NCBI RefSeq assembly: GCF_040678635.1
Contig: NZ_JBFATZ010000007.1
Span: forward strand, 248,001-312,000
Length of the DNA: 64,000 bases
Reading direction: 5' to 3'
Origin: Thermopolyspora sp040678635
Lineage (GTDB): Bacteria; Actinomycetota; Actinomycetes; Streptosporangiales; Streptosporangiaceae
In this document: in pieces, positions 50,936-59,449 of the stretch
Numbering within the stretch: position 1 is the stretch's first letter
Layout of the letters: every line of letters begins with the position of its first letter
Made by a program: the position numbers and the translations under genes
Notes under the pieces: generated by a model
The model's database searches: none
Seen by the model: the letters and a program-made list of their open reading frames with translations, nothing else
What the model was told of the DNA's origin: nothing

Positions 50936-52333
50936 GCGATCCTGGTCGCCCGCCGGTACGCCCGGGGCGCCACCGTCGGCGCCGTTGTGGTCGCCGCCGG
51001 CTGGCACCTCGGACACGACCTGCCCATCATCCTCACCGGCTGGTCCGGCTACCTTTATCCCTGGCTCGCCGTGGCGGCCTCGTCCGGATACCTGCTCATC
51101 GGCGTCGCCGCAGCGGTCGCGCTGCTGCGTTCGGACAAGCCGATCAGGGCCGTATGGGCCTGGGCCGTCGCCGCGCTCACCGTCGTCGTCGCCACGATCG
51201 TCGCCTGCCCGCCGGACCAGGTGACCGGGCCGCTGAACTGGAGCTGGGGGTCGATCGGCTGGCTCGGCGTCATCCTGTTCTGGCGCCGCCGCCACCACGT
51301 GCGGGAGCTGTGCCTGTTCCTCGCCGCCGACGCCGCCATCGTCCTGACCGGGATGATCGCCGCCGGGTTCACCGACCGGGTCGCGCTGGCCCGGTACCTG
51401 ATGGTGCTCGTCGGCATCCTCACCCTGCAGATCGGCGGCGCCGTGGGCGGCCACGCCCTGGACGCCGCCGCCCGCTGGGCCGCCGACGCCTCCGCTCGCC
51501 GCGCCGAGACCGAGGCCGCGCGCAGGAGCGCCGAACTGGTCCACGCCGACCGGCTGCGCCGCTACGAGGCCGTACGGCTCGCCGCCGCCGACCTGCTCAC
51601 CGAGATCGCCAATGGCGCGGACCCGGCCGACGAGCGGTTACGGCGCGACTGCGCGGTGGGCGCGGCCCGGCTGCGCCGCCTGATGGCCGAGACCGACGAC
51701 GCGCCCGAACCGCTGCTGCGGACCCTGCGCGCCCATGTGGCCGACGCCGAGCGGCGGCGGGTCCTGGTCACCATGGAGCCTCCCGTCGGCACCATCCCCG
51801 ACCTGCCTCCCGAGGTCGCCGACGCCCTCGCCGACGCCCCGGCGCGGGCCTTGCGCGCGGCCAGGACCGAGGCCCGGGTCACGGTCTACGCCACCCCCCG
51901 CGAGGTGATCGTCAGCGTCGTGGCCGACACGGACGACGAGTTCGCGGACGGCGGCGGCCCAACCACAGCCACGTACGACGGGGGCACGTACGACGGGGGC
52001 ACGGACGGCGGGGGCACGGACGGCGGGGGCACGGACGGCGGGGGCACGGACGGCGGGGGCACGGACGGCGGGGGCACGGACGGCGGGGGCACGGACGGCG
52101 CCGAAGCGGGGGACGCGGTCGTGAGCGGTGCGGAACTGGGCTCGGAGATTGGCACGGAGCTGGGCTTGGAGACGGGCTCGGAGACGGGCTCGGAGACGGA
52201 CGCCGACATGGGCGCCGCGGACGGCGGTGTGGGCACGGACGGTGCGCCGGTGGTGGTGCGGAACGGCGTACACGTCACCTGGCAGCGGGAAGGACGATCG
52301 CTGTGGATCCAAAGCAGATGGCCGGTCGGGTGA
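50699..52333 (+). CDS. Histidine-kinase-like membrane partner lacking clear catalytic boxes
   Basis: 544 residues. Order: a duplicated 37-residue soluble leader (two repeats and part of a third), five to six membrane helices (about 90-260), a coiled coil (AEAARRSAELVHADRLRRYEAVRL), then a domain in the place of the kinase core that lacks a convincing H box and the N, G1 and G2 boxes, interrupted by an acidic Gly/Thr/Asp repeat (about 430-470). It probably senses with, or modulates, the preceding kinase. GTG 50699 overlaps the kinase stop; two further GTG starts occur in the repeats, so the real N-terminus is uncertain. Confidence 0.7.
   Translation: MSDDPTRPAPDQSGLRRTAAERAESADGNLGHGGMEPVSGDSIRPVPERSGLRRTAAERAESADGNLGHAGTESVSDDPAILVARRYARGATVGAVVVAAGWHLGHDLPIILTGWSGYLYPWLAVAASSGYLLIGVAAAVALLRSDKPIRAVWAWAVAALTVVVATIVACPPDQVTGPLNWSWGSIGWLGVILFWRRRHHVRELCLFLAADAAIVLTGMIAAGFTDRVALARYLMVLVGILTLQIGGAVGGHALDAAARWAADASARRAETEAARRSAELVHADRLRRYEAVRLAAADLLTEIANGADPADERLRRDCAVGAARLRRLMAETDDAPEPLLRTLRAHVADAERRRVLVTMEPPVGTIPDLPPEVADALADAPARALRAARTEARVTVYATPREVIVSVVADTDDEFADGGGPTTATYDGGTYDGGTDGGGTDGGGTDGGGTDGGGTDGGGTDGGGTDGAEAGDAVVSGAELGSEIGTELGLETGSETGSETDADMGAADGGVGTDGAPVVVRNGVHVTWQREGRSLWIQSRWPVG
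51969..52100. repeat. 15-bp in-frame coding repeat (GGGTD)n
   Basis: Eight to nine copies of a 15-bp unit encode Gly-Gly-Thr-Asp-Gly repeats inside the cytoplasmic domain of the kinase-like protein, followed by a second set of GSETGSET-type codons to about 52200. Frame is kept because the unit is a multiple of three. Confidence 0.9.
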
Positions 52334-53028
52334 CCCTCGCCGTGGTCGAGGACCACCCGGTGACCGTGGACGGCATCCGGCTGTGGCTCGACCGCGACCC
52401 CGAGCGACGCGTCGAACTGCTGGCCAGCGGGCCCACGATCGAAGCGGTCCTGGCCGGGCCGGGTGCCGACGCCGACGTGCTCCTGCTCGACCTGGAGCTC
52501 AACGGCGTCATGGTCGTCGACCGGATCGCCGGCCTGTGCGCCGACGGCCGCCGCGTCGTCGTCTTCTCCGGCCATCGGGACCCCGAGACGGTGCTGGCCG
52601 TGCTCGAGGCGGGAGCCGCCGCCTTCATCGCCAAGCACGAGAGCGCCGACCACTGCGTGGAGACCATCGTCGCGGTCGCCACCGACCGCCCCTACGTGAC
52701 CCCCACCATGGCCCACGCCCTCCTCGCCGACGCCCGCCCACAGCGCCCCCAACTGTCCGAACGCGAGCACCTCGCCCTGCTGCTGTGGTTCCAGTCGATG
52801 TCGAAGGCGTCGGTGGCCCGCCGCATGGGCATCAGCGAGGCCACCGTCCGCCAGTACATCGACCGCGCCCGCGTCAAATACGCCAAGATCGGCCGCCCGG
52901 CCCCGAGCAAGGCCGCCCTTCTCGCGCGCGCCATCGAAGACGGCCTCATCCGCCCCGACGAGGTCCGCACCTATCGGTCCTTCGCGTCCGACGACGCCGC
53001 GCCGCCCCCGCACGACGCGGAGGAGTGA
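52303..53028 (+). CDS. LuxR-type response regulator
   Basis: 241-residue regulator of the three-gene signalling unit. Receiver: VVEDHP acidic pair, phosphoacceptor Asp63 in VLLLDLELNG, Lys in AAFIAKHES. Output: a helix-turn-helix with SMSKASVARRMGISEATVRQYIDRARVKYAK, more like a sigma-region-4/LuxR mix than the standard NarL sequence. GTG 52303 is preferred over ATG 52318 because AAGGA lies 8 nt before it; either overlaps the partner gene's 3' end. Targets are not evident. Confidence 0.82.
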   Translation: MDPKQMAGRVTLAVVEDHPVTVDGIRLWLDRDPERRVELLASGPTIEAVLAGPGADADVLLLDLELNGVMVVDRIAGLCADGRRVVVFSGHRDPETVLAVLEAGAAAFIAKHESADHCVETIVAVATDRPYVTPTMAHALLADARPQRPQLSEREHLALLLWFQSMSKASVARRMGISEATVRQYIDRARVKYAKIGRPAPSKAALLARAIEDGLIRPDEVRTYRSFASDDAAPPPHDAEE

Positions 53029-53089
53029 ACCCGCGCCCGCCGGGCCGATCACCGCCGCGATTCGCCCCCGACACGCGGCCGAAGACGTG

Positions 53090-53525
53090 AGCCAAGACGT
53101 GAGCCAAGACGTGAGACGGCGGCATCGGACTGCCCGTCGTCGCGTCCGGGCCACCGGAGCCGACCCGGCGGAGCCGATCTTCCGGCTGGAGGGCGGATCG
53201 GGCCGGACGAACGTGTCCTTCCCCACCGCGAGCCGCCTGACCGGCCGCCACTACGTCGTCCTCGTGGGATACCGGGGCGTGGACGGAATTGTGCGGCTCG
53301 ACTGCCCCGAGGTGGAGTCGGCGCCGTGGCGGTCGGCCGACTTCGCCGGCGAGGAGTCGGCACGCCGCTACGCCGGGGCGTTCGGACAATGCGCCAGGCG
53401 GCTGACGCGCGAGGGCATCGACCTGACGGGCTACTCGCTGCTGCGGCGGGCGACGACCTGGAGGCGGCGCGGCAGGCACTGGGATACGACCGGATCAACC
53501 TGATCAGCCCCCCGCCGGGTGAGCG
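53090..53525 (+). pseudogene. Truncated, frameshifted S33/TAP-like alpha/beta hydrolase
   Basis: The reading frame encodes PIFRLEGGSGRTNVSF, VVLVGYRGVDGIVRLDCPEV and CARRLTREGIDLTGYSLL, the oxyanion and early part of secreted S33 tripeptidyl-aminopeptidase-like hydrolases. A frameshift near 53446-53455 puts the continuing DDLEAARQALGYDRINLIS in the next frame, and the sequence then stops matching just before the GxSxG nucleophile. The signal peptide and catalytic two-thirds are missing. It is therefore a remnant. Three GTGAGCCAAGAC repeats lie at its 5' end. Confidence 0.6.
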
Positions 53526-53549
53526 TGGTCCGCGGCGAGGCGCCGGGGG

Positions 53550-54020
53550 TCAGCCCTTGGTGACCAGGATGCCGTCGTCGTCGCTGAACAGCTCCGCGCC
53601 GGGGTGGAAGGTGACGCCGCCGAAGGCGACCGGGACGTCACGGTCGCCCGCGCCGGTCTTCGTGCTGGTACGCGGGTTGGAGCCGAGGGCCTTGATGCCG
53701 AGGTCCAGCTCGCGCAGGGCGGCCGCGTCGCGTACCGCGCCGTTGATGATCACGCCGGACCAGCCGTTGGCGACCGCCATGCCGGCGATGACGTCGCCCA
53801 TCAGCGCGGTGTGCACCGAGCCGCCGCCGTCCACCACCAGGACCCGGCCCTCGCCGGGTTCGGACAGCACCGACTTCAGCAGCGCGTTGTCCTGGTGGCA
53901 GCGCACGGTGACGATCCGGCCGCTAAAGGCGCGGCGTCCGCCGTACTGGCGCAGTTGCAGGTCACAGGAGTCGAGGTCGTCGCCGCGCTCGTCGTACACA
54001 TCTGCGGTCGCGAAGCTCAC
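53550..54020 (-). CDS. RraA family protein (HMG aldolase-like or RNase E regulator-like)
   Basis: 156-residue trimeric RraA-fold protein. Seen: FATADVYDE at the start, GGGSVHTALMGDVIAGMAVANGW, and the GVIINGAVRDAAAL / LDLGIKALGSNPRTSTKTG region where the Arg-Asp pair is the catalytic motif of class II HMG/CHA aldolases of this fold. So it may cleave 4-hydroxy-4-methyl-2-oxoglutarate-type compounds; a role as an RNase inhibitor is the alternative. GTG 54020 has GGAG 7 nt before it, cutting away the unconserved upstream frame. Divergent from the PaaX-like regulator. Confidence 0.87.
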   Translation of the reverse strand: MSFATADVYDERGDDLDSCDLQLRQYGGRRAFSGRIVTVRCHQDNALLKSVLSEPGEGRVLVVDGGGSVHTALMGDVIAGMAVANGWSGVIINGAVRDAAALRELDLGIKALGSNPRTSTKTGAGDRDVPVAFGGVTFHPGAELFSDDDGILVTKG

Positions 54021-54180
54021 ATCCGGCTCCTTCGGTGGCCGTTCCCGCCGTTGGTCGAATCCTAGGACGGCGCGGATCCGGCTCCCGTCCGGGGGTGCGC
54101 ATGGCCGAAACGGTCCATCGGTGACGGACGGCCGGATGCCTCCGGGTGATGGCGTTGACGGCCTATATTCGGCTAATATG

Positions 54181-54192
54181 TGACGGCCGTCA
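54181..54192. promoter_or_regulatory. 12-bp palindrome TGACGGCCGTCA before the PaaX-like gene
   Basis: Perfect palindrome lying directly after a TAATAT box (54174-54179) and 30 bp before the preferred GTG start of the regulator, ideal for repressing its own promoter. The same 12 bp occur at 59450-59461 before the SDR gene. Confidence 0.65.
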
Positions 54193-54221
54193 GGAAAGCG
54201 CATAAGTTACGGGAGGCTCGG

Positions 54222-55085
54222 GTGGGCGACCACGGGGACGCCGAAGCCACGGGGGCCGGTCCCGCGCCGTGGCGGCGTCCGCAGGCGCTCATGCTCACCT
54301 TCTGCGCCCACTACATGCTGGGCAGAGACGAGGCGATCTACTCCGGCAGCCTCATCGAGGTGCTGCGGCGGGTGGGGATCGGCGAGCACGCGGCCCGGTC
54401 CACCCTGTCCCGGATGACCGCCCGCGGGCTGCTGGAACGCCACCGCTCGGGCAAACGCGTCTACTTCGCGCTCACCGACCAGGCCGCCGCCGTCCTTGAG
54501 GAGGGAGGGCGGCGCCTGGGCCGCGCGGTCAACCGCGACTGGGACGGCACCTGGACCCTGCTCGGCTTCTCCCTGCCCGAGACCCGTCGCGCCGAACGGC
54601 ACCTGCTGCGCAGCCGGCTGACCTGGGCGGGCTTCGGCCTGCTGCAGAACGGCCTGTGGATCGCCCCGCACGCCGTCGACGTGAATCGGCTCCTGGACGG
54701 GCTCGACGTCATCGGCCACGTCAAGGCGTTCCGGGCCTCCACCCTGCGGCCCTCCCAGATCGACGACATGATCGCCGACGCGTGGGACATCCGCGAGATC
54801 GCCCGCGGCTACCGCGACTTCCTCCGCCGATGGGACGGGCCCGAGCCGCCCCCGGAAGCCGCCGACCCGCTGTCGCACCAGCTGCTGATGGCCGCCGAGT
54901 GGCTGCTGCTCATCCGGCAGGACCCCCGCCTCCCGCTGCGGCACCTGCCCGCCGACTGGCCGGCCGTACGCGCCGAGCAGCTGTTCCTGCACCGCCGCGA
55001 GACGCTGCAGCGGCAGGCACGTCCCGTCGTCGACGCCCTCCTGCACCGCCTCCCGCTGCGGCCGGGGCCCGCCCTCACCCACTGA
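54222..55085 (+). CDS. PaaX family transcriptional repressor
   Basis: 287-residue regulator. N-terminal winged helix: LMLTFCAHYML, SGSLIEVLRRVGIGEHAARSTLSRMTARGLLERHRSGKRVYFALTD; middle and C-terminal PaaX domain: WDGTWTLLGFSLPETRRAERHLLRSRLTWAGFGLLQNGLWIAPH and the all-helical end. PaaX senses phenylacetyl-CoA; relatives respond to other acyl-CoAs. GTG 54222 has GGGAGG 5 nt before it; the annotated longer start GTG 54180 would place the start codon inside the palindrome at 54181-54192. It probably controls the acyl-CoA/SDR operon to its right (see that palindrome's second copy). Confidence 0.88.
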   Translation: MGDHGDAEATGAGPAPWRRPQALMLTFCAHYMLGRDEAIYSGSLIEVLRRVGIGEHAARSTLSRMTARGLLERHRSGKRVYFALTDQAAAVLEEGGRRLGRAVNRDWDGTWTLLGFSLPETRRAERHLLRSRLTWAGFGLLQNGLWIAPHAVDVNRLLDGLDVIGHVKAFRASTLRPSQIDDMIADAWDIREIARGYRDFLRRWDGPEPPPEAADPLSHQLLMAAEWLLLIRQDPRLPLRHLPADWPAVRAEQLFLHRRETLQRQARPVVDALLHRLPLRPGPALTH

Positions 55086-55114
55086 CGAAGCGGCCTCTGG
55101 ACGCGCGCGGGGAA

Positions 55115-55135
55115 GGGGCCGCAGAGAAAGGCCCC
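55115..55135. terminator. GC hairpin after the PaaX-like gene
   Basis: GGGGCC (55115-55120), loop GCAGAGAAA, GGCCCC (55130-55135), 30 nt after the stop. A close copy of the GGCCCC arm and loop is repeated at 55186-55204. No T tract follows, as is usual in high-GC actinobacteria. Confidence 0.45.
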
Positions 55136-55198
55136 GAGCAGGCCGCCGGCCTCTGAGCCCGCCCCACGTCACCCGGCGCGAAGGGAGCCGCAGAGAAA

Positions 55199-55245
55199 GG
55201 CCCCGGCCATGCTCCGCCATCCGGGTGGCGATCATGACCGGGGCC
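55199..55245. terminator. Nested inverted repeat between convergent genes
   Basis: Outer arms GGCCCCGG (55199-55206) and CCGGGGCC (55238-55245) enclose an inner hairpin CGCCA-TCCGGG-TGGCG. Placed in the 222-bp gap between converging transcription units, it could end both. Confidence 0.5.
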
Positions 55246-55307
55246 GGCACCGTCGCTGGGACGAAGCGGTCGCGTGGCACGCCCGCCCAGCCGGACGAGG
55301 GAACGGC

Positions 55308-55766
55308 TCAGAGGTAGTGACGCACGATGATGGAGGCGACGCAGGCCGGCTTCTCCCTGCCCTCCACCTCGAAGGTGAGCGTGAGGGCCACCTGCACGCC
55401 TCCGGGCACGTCGGTGACCTCCTCCACCTTGGCCCCGCAGCGCAGCTTGCCGCCGACCGGCACCGGGGAGGGGAACCGTACCCGGTCACACCCGTAGTTG
55501 ACCCCCATGGAGAAGCCCTCGATCTTCATGATCTGCGGGAGGAACATGGGGGTGAGCGACAGCGTGAGGTAGCCGTGCGCGATCGGCCCGCCGAACGGCC
55601 CCGACTTGGCGCGCTCGGGGTCCACGTGGATCCACTGGTGGTCCCCGGTGGCGTCGGCGAAGAGATTCACCTGCTCCTGAGTGATCTCCACCCACTCGCT
55701 GTAGCCGACGTGCCGACCGGCGAGTGCCTTCACGCCTTCGACGCCGACGGCGGTGGTGGCTGCCAT
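55308..55766 (-). CDS. MaoC-like (R)-specific enoyl-CoA hydratase
   Basis: 152-residue hot-dog-fold hydratase. The hydratase 2 motif FADATGDHQWIHVDPERA with catalytic Asp and His is complete, followed by GPFGGPIAHGYLTLSL and the fold's closing strands. It should hydrate an enoyl-CoA to the (R)-3-hydroxyacyl-CoA, which suits an SDR of the (R)-3-hydroxyacyl-CoA dehydrogenase kind in the same operon. ATG 55766 follows GGAAAGGA. It is the last gene of a leftward operon (SDR, amidohydrolase, acyl-CoA synthetase, this gene). Confidence 0.88.
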   Translation of the reverse strand: MAATTAVGVEGVKALAGRHVGYSEWVEITQEQVNLFADATGDHQWIHVDPERAKSGPFGGPIAHGYLTLSLTPMFLPQIMKIEGFSMGVNYGCDRVRFPSPVPVGGKLRCGAKVEEVTDVPGGVQVALTLTFEVEGREKPACVASIIVRHYL

Positions 55767-55877
55767 GAACGATCCTTTCCTAGTACGGTTCCCACCCCGG
55801 CCGCCCCTCCGGCGCGGGCGCGCAGGGGACGAGGGGACGGCCGGGGCCGGGTGAAGCGTGGACGACCTACTCCTGGC

Positions 55878-57542
55878 CTACTCCTGGCCTTCCGCGGCGG
55901 CCTTGCGGGCCCAGGCCAGATCGGATTTGCCGGTGAGGGTGCGCTGGATGGCGGGCACGAACACCACCTGGCGGGGCCGCTTGTAGTCGGCAAGCTCGGC
56001 GCCGACGTGCTCACGGATCTGCTCGGCGGTGAGCTGGGCCCCCGGGCGGAGCGCCACGACGGCCACGATGCGCTGCCCCCACCGCTCGTCGGGCATGCCG
56101 ACCACGTTGGCGTCCTCCACGTCCGGGTGAGCGCAGATGACCTGCTCCACCTCCTCGGCGAAGACCTTCTCGCCGCCGGTGTTGATCACCCGGCTGTCCC
56201 GGCCGAGCAGGATCAGCGACCCGTCGGCCTCCAGGATCGCCATGTCGCCCGGCACCGAGTACCGCTCGCCGCGGACCATGCGGAACGTCTGGGCGCTCTT
56301 GACCGGGTCGCCCAGGTAGCCGATGTCCTCCGGGGCGGGGGCGGCGAGGTAGCCGACCTGACCGGAGCCCGGCACGACGTCCTCGCCGTCCTCGGTGATG
56401 ACCCGCGCCCCCGGGAACAGCTCGAACCGCGAGCTGATCGCCCGGTCGCCGCGCTTGGTGTAGGAGATCGCGAACGGACCGCCCTCGGACGCGGCGACGC
56501 TGTCCTGCAGCACCGCGTCGCAGTGCTCAAGCAGCCGGTGCTTGACCTCCGCACTCCACGCCACGCCCACGCTCAGGATCCGGCGCAGGCTGCTCAAATC
56601 GGCGGGCCGTCCCTGCGCCGCGGCCGCCTCGAGCGCGTCCGCGAGCGGGCGGGCGAACGCGTCGCCGACCAGGCACACGTCCGTCACCCGGTACCGCGCG
56701 ACCACGTCCATCAGGTCCTCGGGCCGGTACGAGCGCCCGGGCAGCAGCACCACGGTCCCGCCGCACAGCAGCGTGCCGAGCGCGCAGTACATGCCGGTGC
56801 CGTGGATGAGCGGCGGGGCCACCAGGGAGATCGGCCGCCGCGGGTGCGCCATGTTTTCGCGGGCGAACTCGGCCATGTCGGCGACGTCGGCCGGCACGTC
56901 ACGGCCCAGCAGCTTGGGGCCGTTGTTCTCCGCGACGCCGATCAGCCAGCGGTGCGACGCGCGCACGCCCTTGGGGCGCCCGGTCGTGCCGCCGGTGAAC
57001 AGCACCCACTCGTCGTCGCCGCCGCGCGGGATGCGCGGCATCGGCTCGGCCGTCGCCAGCGCCGCCGCGTAGTCGCCCGGCTTCAGGTCCCCCCAGCCGT
57101 CGCCGACCGGAGGCGCCGGCTCGCCGTCGGGGCCCGGCGAGGCCAGCCGCAGCAGCGCGGTCAGGCCGGGCAGCTCCCTGGCGACCCCGGCCATCCGGTC
57201 GTCGAGCGCCGAGTCGAAGATCAGGCCGGTGGCGGAGGCGTCGCCGAGGATCTCCAGAAGCTCGCGCTCCCGGTACCGGTAGTTCACGTTCACCGGTACG
57301 GCCCGCAGCTTCATCAGCGCGAAGACCGCCTCCAGGTACTCGACGCCGTTGTACAGCGCGATACCCACCCGCGCCCCCCGGCCGATCCCGGCGTCGGCGA
57401 GGTGCCGCGCCAGCCGGGCGGCGCGGTTCTCGAACTCCGTCCAGCTGTAGGTCGTGTCGCGATGCACGACCGCGGGGCTGTCCGCCGCCACGTCCGCCAC
57501 GATCTCCAGGAGTGTGGCGAGGTTGTCGTCGGGGGTCGCCAT
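55878..57542 (-). CDS. AMP-binding acyl-CoA synthetase
   Basis: 554-residue ANL-superfamily ligase that would activate a carboxylic acid with ATP and CoA. Seen: P-loop FTGGTTGRPKG (about 205), YKRPRQVVF near the end, GRDSRVINTGGEKVFAEEVE with the TGGE motif and hinge Asp, and the terminal catalytic Lys in RTLTGKSDLAW. The YLGDPVKSAQTF and ISYTKRGDRAI regions resemble fatty- or steroid-acid CoA ligases of the FadD type in actinomycetes. Substrate is unknown. Start ATG 57542 lies 4 nt after the amidohydrolase stop, so it is in the same transcript. Confidence 0.9.
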   Translation of the reverse strand: MATPDDNLATLLEIVADVAADSPAVVHRDTTYSWTEFENRAARLARHLADAGIGRGARVGIALYNGVEYLEAVFALMKLRAVPVNVNYRYRERELLEILGDASATGLIFDSALDDRMAGVARELPGLTALLRLASPGPDGEPAPPVGDGWGDLKPGDYAAALATAEPMPRIPRGGDDEWVLFTGGTTGRPKGVRASHRWLIGVAENNGPKLLGRDVPADVADMAEFARENMAHPRRPISLVAPPLIHGTGMYCALGTLLCGGTVVLLPGRSYRPEDLMDVVARYRVTDVCLVGDAFARPLADALEAAAAQGRPADLSSLRRILSVGVAWSAEVKHRLLEHCDAVLQDSVAASEGGPFAISYTKRGDRAISSRFELFPGARVITEDGEDVVPGSGQVGYLAAPAPEDIGYLGDPVKSAQTFRMVRGERYSVPGDMAILEADGSLILLGRDSRVINTGGEKVFAEEVEQVICAHPDVEDANVVGMPDERWGQRIVAVVALRPGAQLTAEQIREHVGAELADYKRPRQVVFVPAIQRTLTGKSDLAWARKAAAEGQE

Positions 57543-57546
57543 CGCC

Positions 57547-58482
57547 TCAGCCCTCTCCGCCCAGGCCGAACAGCCGCACCGCGTTCTCCTTGAGGATGAG
57601 CGGCCGTACGTCGGGCCGTATGTCGATCTTCTCGAAGTCGGCCAGCCAGCGGTCCGGAGTGATGACGGGGAAGTCCGAACCGAACAGCACCTTGCGCTTG
57701 AGCAGCGTGTTGGCGTACTGCACCAGAGCGGGCGAGAAGTACTTCGGCGACCAGCCCGACAGGTCGATGTACACCTGCGGCTTGTGCAGGCAGACCGACA
57801 GCGCCTCCTCCTGCCACGGGAACGAGGGGTGCGCCATGATGATCGGCATGTCGGGGAAGTCGACCGCGACGTCGTCGATGTACATCGGGTTGGAGTACTT
57901 CAGCCGGATCCCGCCGCCGCCGCGCGTCCCGGCCCCCACACCGGTGTGCCCGGTGTGGAACAACGCGATGCACCCGTGCTCGGCGATCACCTCGTACAGC
58001 GGGTAGGCGTCGCGGTCGTTGGGGTAGAACTCCTGCGAGTTCGGGTGGAACTTGAATCCGCGCACGCCGTGCTCGGTGATCAGCCGCCGGGCCCAGGCCA
58101 CGCCCTCGGCCCCGCGCGCGGGGTCGACGCTCGCGAAGGGGATCAGCACGTCGGGGTGCTCGGCGGCCAGCTCGGCGATCTCCTCGTTGCTCGGCTGGCG
58201 ATCGTTGTCCGGGTTGCGCGCGTTGTCCACCCCGAACACCACCGCGGCCATGGTGCGGGAGCGGTAGTAGTCGGCGACGTCGTGCACGGTCGCCGGCTTG
58301 CTGTCGGACTTGAAATAGGCGGCCATGTCCTTCAGACCGTCGCTCACCGGTTTGCCGCGCGTCGAGGCGTGCACGTGCACGTGCACGTCGATCGCGGTGA
58401 GCGCCGTGACGTCCATGATCGCGGCGGGACTCGTGGCGGGGGAGGCGGACGTCCCGGAGGCGTCCAGTTCGGAGGTGCTCAT
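57547..58482 (-). CDS. Amidohydrolase family 2 (decarboxylase/hydrolase-like)
   Basis: 311-residue TIM-barrel metal enzyme of the amidohydrolase_2 family. Metal ligands: IDVHVHVH (HxH), FKFHPNSQEF, ALFHTGHT, IIMAHPSFPWQEEA and FGSDFP (Asp), all present and in order. Family members include ACMSD-like decarboxylases and lactone or hydroxy-acid hydrolases. In this operon with a CoA ligase, SDR and hydratase it probably decarboxylates or opens a ring compound. The upstream extended frame is not conserved; ATG 58482 is followed by an unconserved 25-residue leader. It is separated from the SDR stop by 14 nt. Confidence 0.87.
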   Translation of the reverse strand: MSTSELDASGTSASPATSPAAIMDVTALTAIDVHVHVHASTRGKPVSDGLKDMAAYFKSDSKPATVHDVADYYRSRTMAAVVFGVDNARNPDNDRQPSNEEIAELAAEHPDVLIPFASVDPARGAEGVAWARRLITEHGVRGFKFHPNSQEFYPNDRDAYPLYEVIAEHGCIALFHTGHTGVGAGTRGGGGIRLKYSNPMYIDDVAVDFPDMPIIMAHPSFPWQEEALSVCLHKPQVYIDLSGWSPKYFSPALVQYANTLLKRKVLFGSDFPVITPDRWLADFEKIDIRPDVRPLILKENAVRLFGLGGEG

Positions 58483-58496
58483 AGGGGATGTTCCCG

Positions 58497-59399
58497 TCAG
58501 CTCTTGGGGAGGTTCATCGGCGTGGGGCGGAATTCCTGCAGGCGCGGGGTGAACACCGAGGGGAAGATCTCCGCTATCGACTCGGCGCTCCAGCCGCCTT
58601 CGCGTACGGCGCTGACCACCTCGGCGGGGTGCGACCACAGCGCGATGCGGTCGCCGCCGACGCCGATGGCCTGGCCGGTGACCCCGGCGGCCGCGTCCGA
58701 GGCGAGGTAGACGACCAGCCCGGCGGCGTCGTCCGGAGTCCCCAGGCCGGCCAGCCGCACCTCGCGCGGCACCGGGCGGCCCGCCTCGACCTCCTCGACC
58801 AGCGACCCGAGGCCGGGGATCGTGGCGACCATCCGGGTCAGCGCGGTGGGGATGATCCCGTTCACGGTGACGCCGGCCTTCTCGCACTCGACCGCCCAGG
58901 TGCGGACCAAGCCGATGATCGCCGCCTTGGCCGCGGAGTACGCGGTCTGCCCGAAGCTGGCCCGCTGGCCGGCCGGCGATCCGACGAGGATCAGCCGCCC
59001 GCCCTCGCCCTGCTCGCGGAACCGCAGGAAGGCCGCGCGCCCGCAGGTGAACGTGCCGCGCAGGTGGGTGCGCAGGACCAGGTCGAAGTCCTCGTCGGTG
59101 GCGTTGCGCAGCGTCCGGTCGCGCAGCACGCCGGCGTTGGTGACCATCACGTCGAGCCGGCCGAACTCGCCGACCGCCCGATCGACCAGCGCCTGCGCGG
59201 TCTCGGACTCGCCGACCGGGCCCACCTGGGCGACGGCCGTGCCGCCGTCCTTGACGATGTCGGCCACGGTCTCCTCGGCGACGTCCTTGTCGATGTCGTT
59301 GACGACCACCGACGCCCCGGCCGCGGCCAGCGCCTTGGCATACGCCCGCCCCAGGCCCCGTCCCGCCCCCGTGACGACGGCCACCTTGCTATCGAGCAT
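58497..59399 (-). CDS. Short-chain dehydrogenase, (R)-3-hydroxyacyl-CoA/MFE-2-like
   Basis: 300-residue classical-fold SDR. Seen: VVTGAGRGLGRAYAKALA (TGxxxGxG), NDID for NAD binding, MVTNAGVLRDRT (NAG motif), Ser of LVGSPAG, catalytic YSAAK. The LRDR(T/S) sequence after NAG and the long C-terminal stretch (IALWSHPAEVVSAVREGGWSAESIAEIFPSVF) are features of multifunctional-enzyme-type 2 (R)-3-hydroxyacyl-CoA dehydrogenases. ATG 59399 has GGAGGGG before it. First gene of the leftward operon, and 51 bp downstream of the TGACGGCCGTCA palindrome, so control by the PaaX-like regulator is inferred. Confidence 0.9.
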   Translation of the reverse strand: MLDSKVAVVTGAGRGLGRAYAKALAAAGASVVVNDIDKDVAEETVADIVKDGGTAVAQVGPVGESETAQALVDRAVGEFGRLDVMVTNAGVLRDRTLRNATDEDFDLVLRTHLRGTFTCGRAAFLRFREQGEGGRLILVGSPAGQRASFGQTAYSAAKAAIIGLVRTWAVECEKAGVTVNGIIPTALTRMVATIPGLGSLVEEVEAGRPVPREVRLAGLGTPDDAAGLVVYLASDAAAGVTGQAIGVGGDRIALWSHPAEVVSAVREGGWSAESIAEIFPSVFTPRLQEFRPTPMNLPKS

Positions 59400-59449
59400 G
59401 CGCCCCTCCACCCTTCTCTTGGCTGCCCCGGCAAAGTTAGCCACAATCA

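Noticed and set aside
51638..52312. Minus-strand protein with VRAPA repeats
   Set aside because: Antisense of the GGGTD coding repeat.
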